In this document: piece after piece, positions 6,431-6,806 of the stretch
Position numbering within the stretch: the stretch's first letter is position 1
How the letters are laid out: each line of letters starts with the position of its first letter
Notes under the pieces: generated by a model
Told to the model about the DNA's origin: nothing
The model's input: only the letters and a program-made list of their open reading frames with translations
Database searches by the model: none
Made by a program: the position numbers and the translations under genes
Source: Desulfonatronovibrio sp.
GTDB lineage: Bacteria > Desulfobacterota > Desulfovibrionia > Desulfovibrionales > Desulfonatronovibrionaceae
DNA: 6,806 nucleotides
Direction of reading: 5' to 3'
NCBI GenBank assembly: GCA_003558575.1
Contig: PWPY01000098.1
Span: forward strand, 1-6,806

Positions 6431-6498
6431 TCCTCGTTTCCGGAAAGAAAACCGACTGTTTCAGCATCCAGAAAGAAAGACTTTCTGGATGGAAACTA
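6431..6498 (+). repeat. Structured repeat unit, copy B, between convergent genes
   Basis: This is the second full 68-bp copy, ungapped against 5607-5674. Its hairpin is CATCCAGAAAG (6465-6475), loop AAAGA (6476-6480), CTTTCTGGATG (6481-6491): again a perfect 11-bp stem. Relative to copy A, one stem base changed G to A and its partner changed C to T, so pairing was kept. GTTTCC (6436-6441) and GGAAAC (6491-6496) form the same outer inverted pair. Its right end is also the right terminus of the 215-bp element and supplies the final base of the ZIP gene stop codon. Confidence 0.85.
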
Positions 6499-6806
6499 CA
6501 TAAGCATGAGCAAAGTCAGGGCCATGACCATCATGCCGGCTATGAGAGCATATATAGCGAGATGACCTTTGTCGTATTCTTTGGCTGCAGGAAAGAGTTC
6601 ATCCAGTGAGATAAAAACCATAATACCTGCAATAAATGCAAAGATAAGTCCCATCAATGTGGGTGAGATAAACGGGCGCAGGATCAAGAAGCCAATGAGA
6701 GCGCCCAGAGGTTCGGCCAGGCCAGTGGCCATGGACAGCCAGAAGGCCTTGGCTCTGCTTTTTGTGGCGTAATATATAGGGACAGCCACAGCAATTCCCT
6801 CAGGTA
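6496..6806 (-). CDS. ZIP-family divalent metal transporter (ZupT/GufA-like), C-terminal part (5' end outside window)
   Basis: ZIP proteins carry zinc and related divalent cations across the inner membrane into the cytoplasm. The frame is open at the right edge and 102 residues are visible, from PEGIAVAVPIYYAT, the metal-binding transmembrane motif of this family. A membrane helix with SMATGLAEPLGALIGFLIL holds the second metal-site segment, followed by LMGLIFAFIAGIMVFISLDELFPAA, KGHLAIYALIAG and a final helix ending LTLLMLM. The GTG at 6789 is an internal valine codon. The C-terminus is where ZupT-like proteins normally end, so no truncation is evident. The TAG stop (6498-6496) straddles the junction of the TACATA repeat and the MITE-like element. 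The gene converges on the ftsZ-side genes and looks functionally unrelated to them. Confidence 0.9.
   Translation of the reverse strand, partial: PEGIAVAVPIYYATKSRAKAFWLSMATGLAEPLGALIGFLILRPFISPTLMGLIFAFIAGIMVFISLDELFPAAKEYDKGHLAIYALIAGMMVMALTLLMLM

Larger units (their letters stand above)
6282..6496. mobile_element. MITE-like 215-bp non-coding element with terminal inverted repeats
   Basis: The left end GTTTTCATCCGGAAA (6282-6296) and the complement of the right end, GTTTCCATCCAGAAA (6496 back to 6482), agree at 13 of 15 positions. TACATA flanks both ends directly. The element has no credible gene: frames that cross it lack a ribosome binding site and family resemblance. Inside lie the inverted hairpin copy C (6282-6314), a hairpin at 6341-6360, a hairpin at 6375-6389 and the full repeat copy B (6431-6498). 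It fills most of the 256-bp space between two convergent genes. Alternatively it is two facing repeat units, like a BIME, with a chance TACATA pair. No transposase is in the window. Confidence 0.6.

Noticed and set aside
6195..6467. 90-aa - strand frame between the 84-aa gene and the ZIP gene
   Set aside because: It overlaps the 3' end of the 84-aa gene and the hairpin element, with no recognisable product or start signal.
5641..6496. CRISPR-like repeats, since the units end in GGAAAC and start GTTTCC
   Set aside because: There are only two full copies about 800 bp apart, with a gene between them, no regular spacers and no cas gene.
6312..6503. 63-aa + strand frame over the MITE-like element
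   Set aside because: It has no ribosome binding site or family resemblance, and it runs through the hairpin repeats and out across the element border.

Overview
The window carries the 3' end of a dcw (division and cell wall) cluster, all on the + strand: the last 135 codons of murB, then ftsQ, ftsA and ftsZ, followed by a three-gene run (a B12-binding-like radical SAM protein, a small MoaD/ThiS-fold protein and an 84-aa conserved hypothetical). A ZIP-family metal transporter converges on them from the right edge, on the - strand. The murB-ftsQ-ftsA-ftsZ-radical SAM order, the FtsZ sequence (for example [11 protein letters not shown] and [15 protein letters not shown]) and the moderate, rather AT-leaning base composition suggest a Desulfovibrionales-type sulfate reducer, perhaps a lower-GC lineage such as the Desulfohalobiaceae or Desulfonatronovibrio group. 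That placement is an inference from remembered family features, not from a search.

Layout: murB and ftsQ overlap by one base (TGATG). A 182-bp spacer separates ftsQ from ftsA and holds a short tandem TTACCAG repeat but no convincing promoter. A 68-bp spacer with an imperfect hairpin and a perfect Shine-Dalgarno separates ftsA from ftsZ. The radical SAM gene starts 27 bp after ftsZ. The MoaD-like gene starts 19 bp after that, and the small hypothetical gene 2 bp later, so these three probably share a transcript. MurB supplies UDP-MurNAc for peptidoglycan, FtsZ forms the cytokinetic ring, FtsA ties it to the membrane, and FtsQ scaffolds the periplasmic divisome. The three downstream genes have no firm role, although their linkage to ftsZ looks deliberate.

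The most interesting signal is a small structured repeat family that the genes do not explain. A 68-bp unit occurs at 5607-5674 and again at 6431-6498. Each copy has a perfect 11-bp stem with the loop AAAGA, and the two stems differ by a compensatory G-C to A-T change. The first copy lies inside the radical SAM reading frame and encodes its last 22 residues. A third, decayed and inverted copy of the hairpin at 6282-6314 faces the second copy. Together these two bound a 215-bp MITE-like element (6282-6496) with near-perfect 15-bp terminal inverted repeats and a flanking TACATA target-site duplication. This element sits exactly at the stop codon of the ZIP transporter gene.
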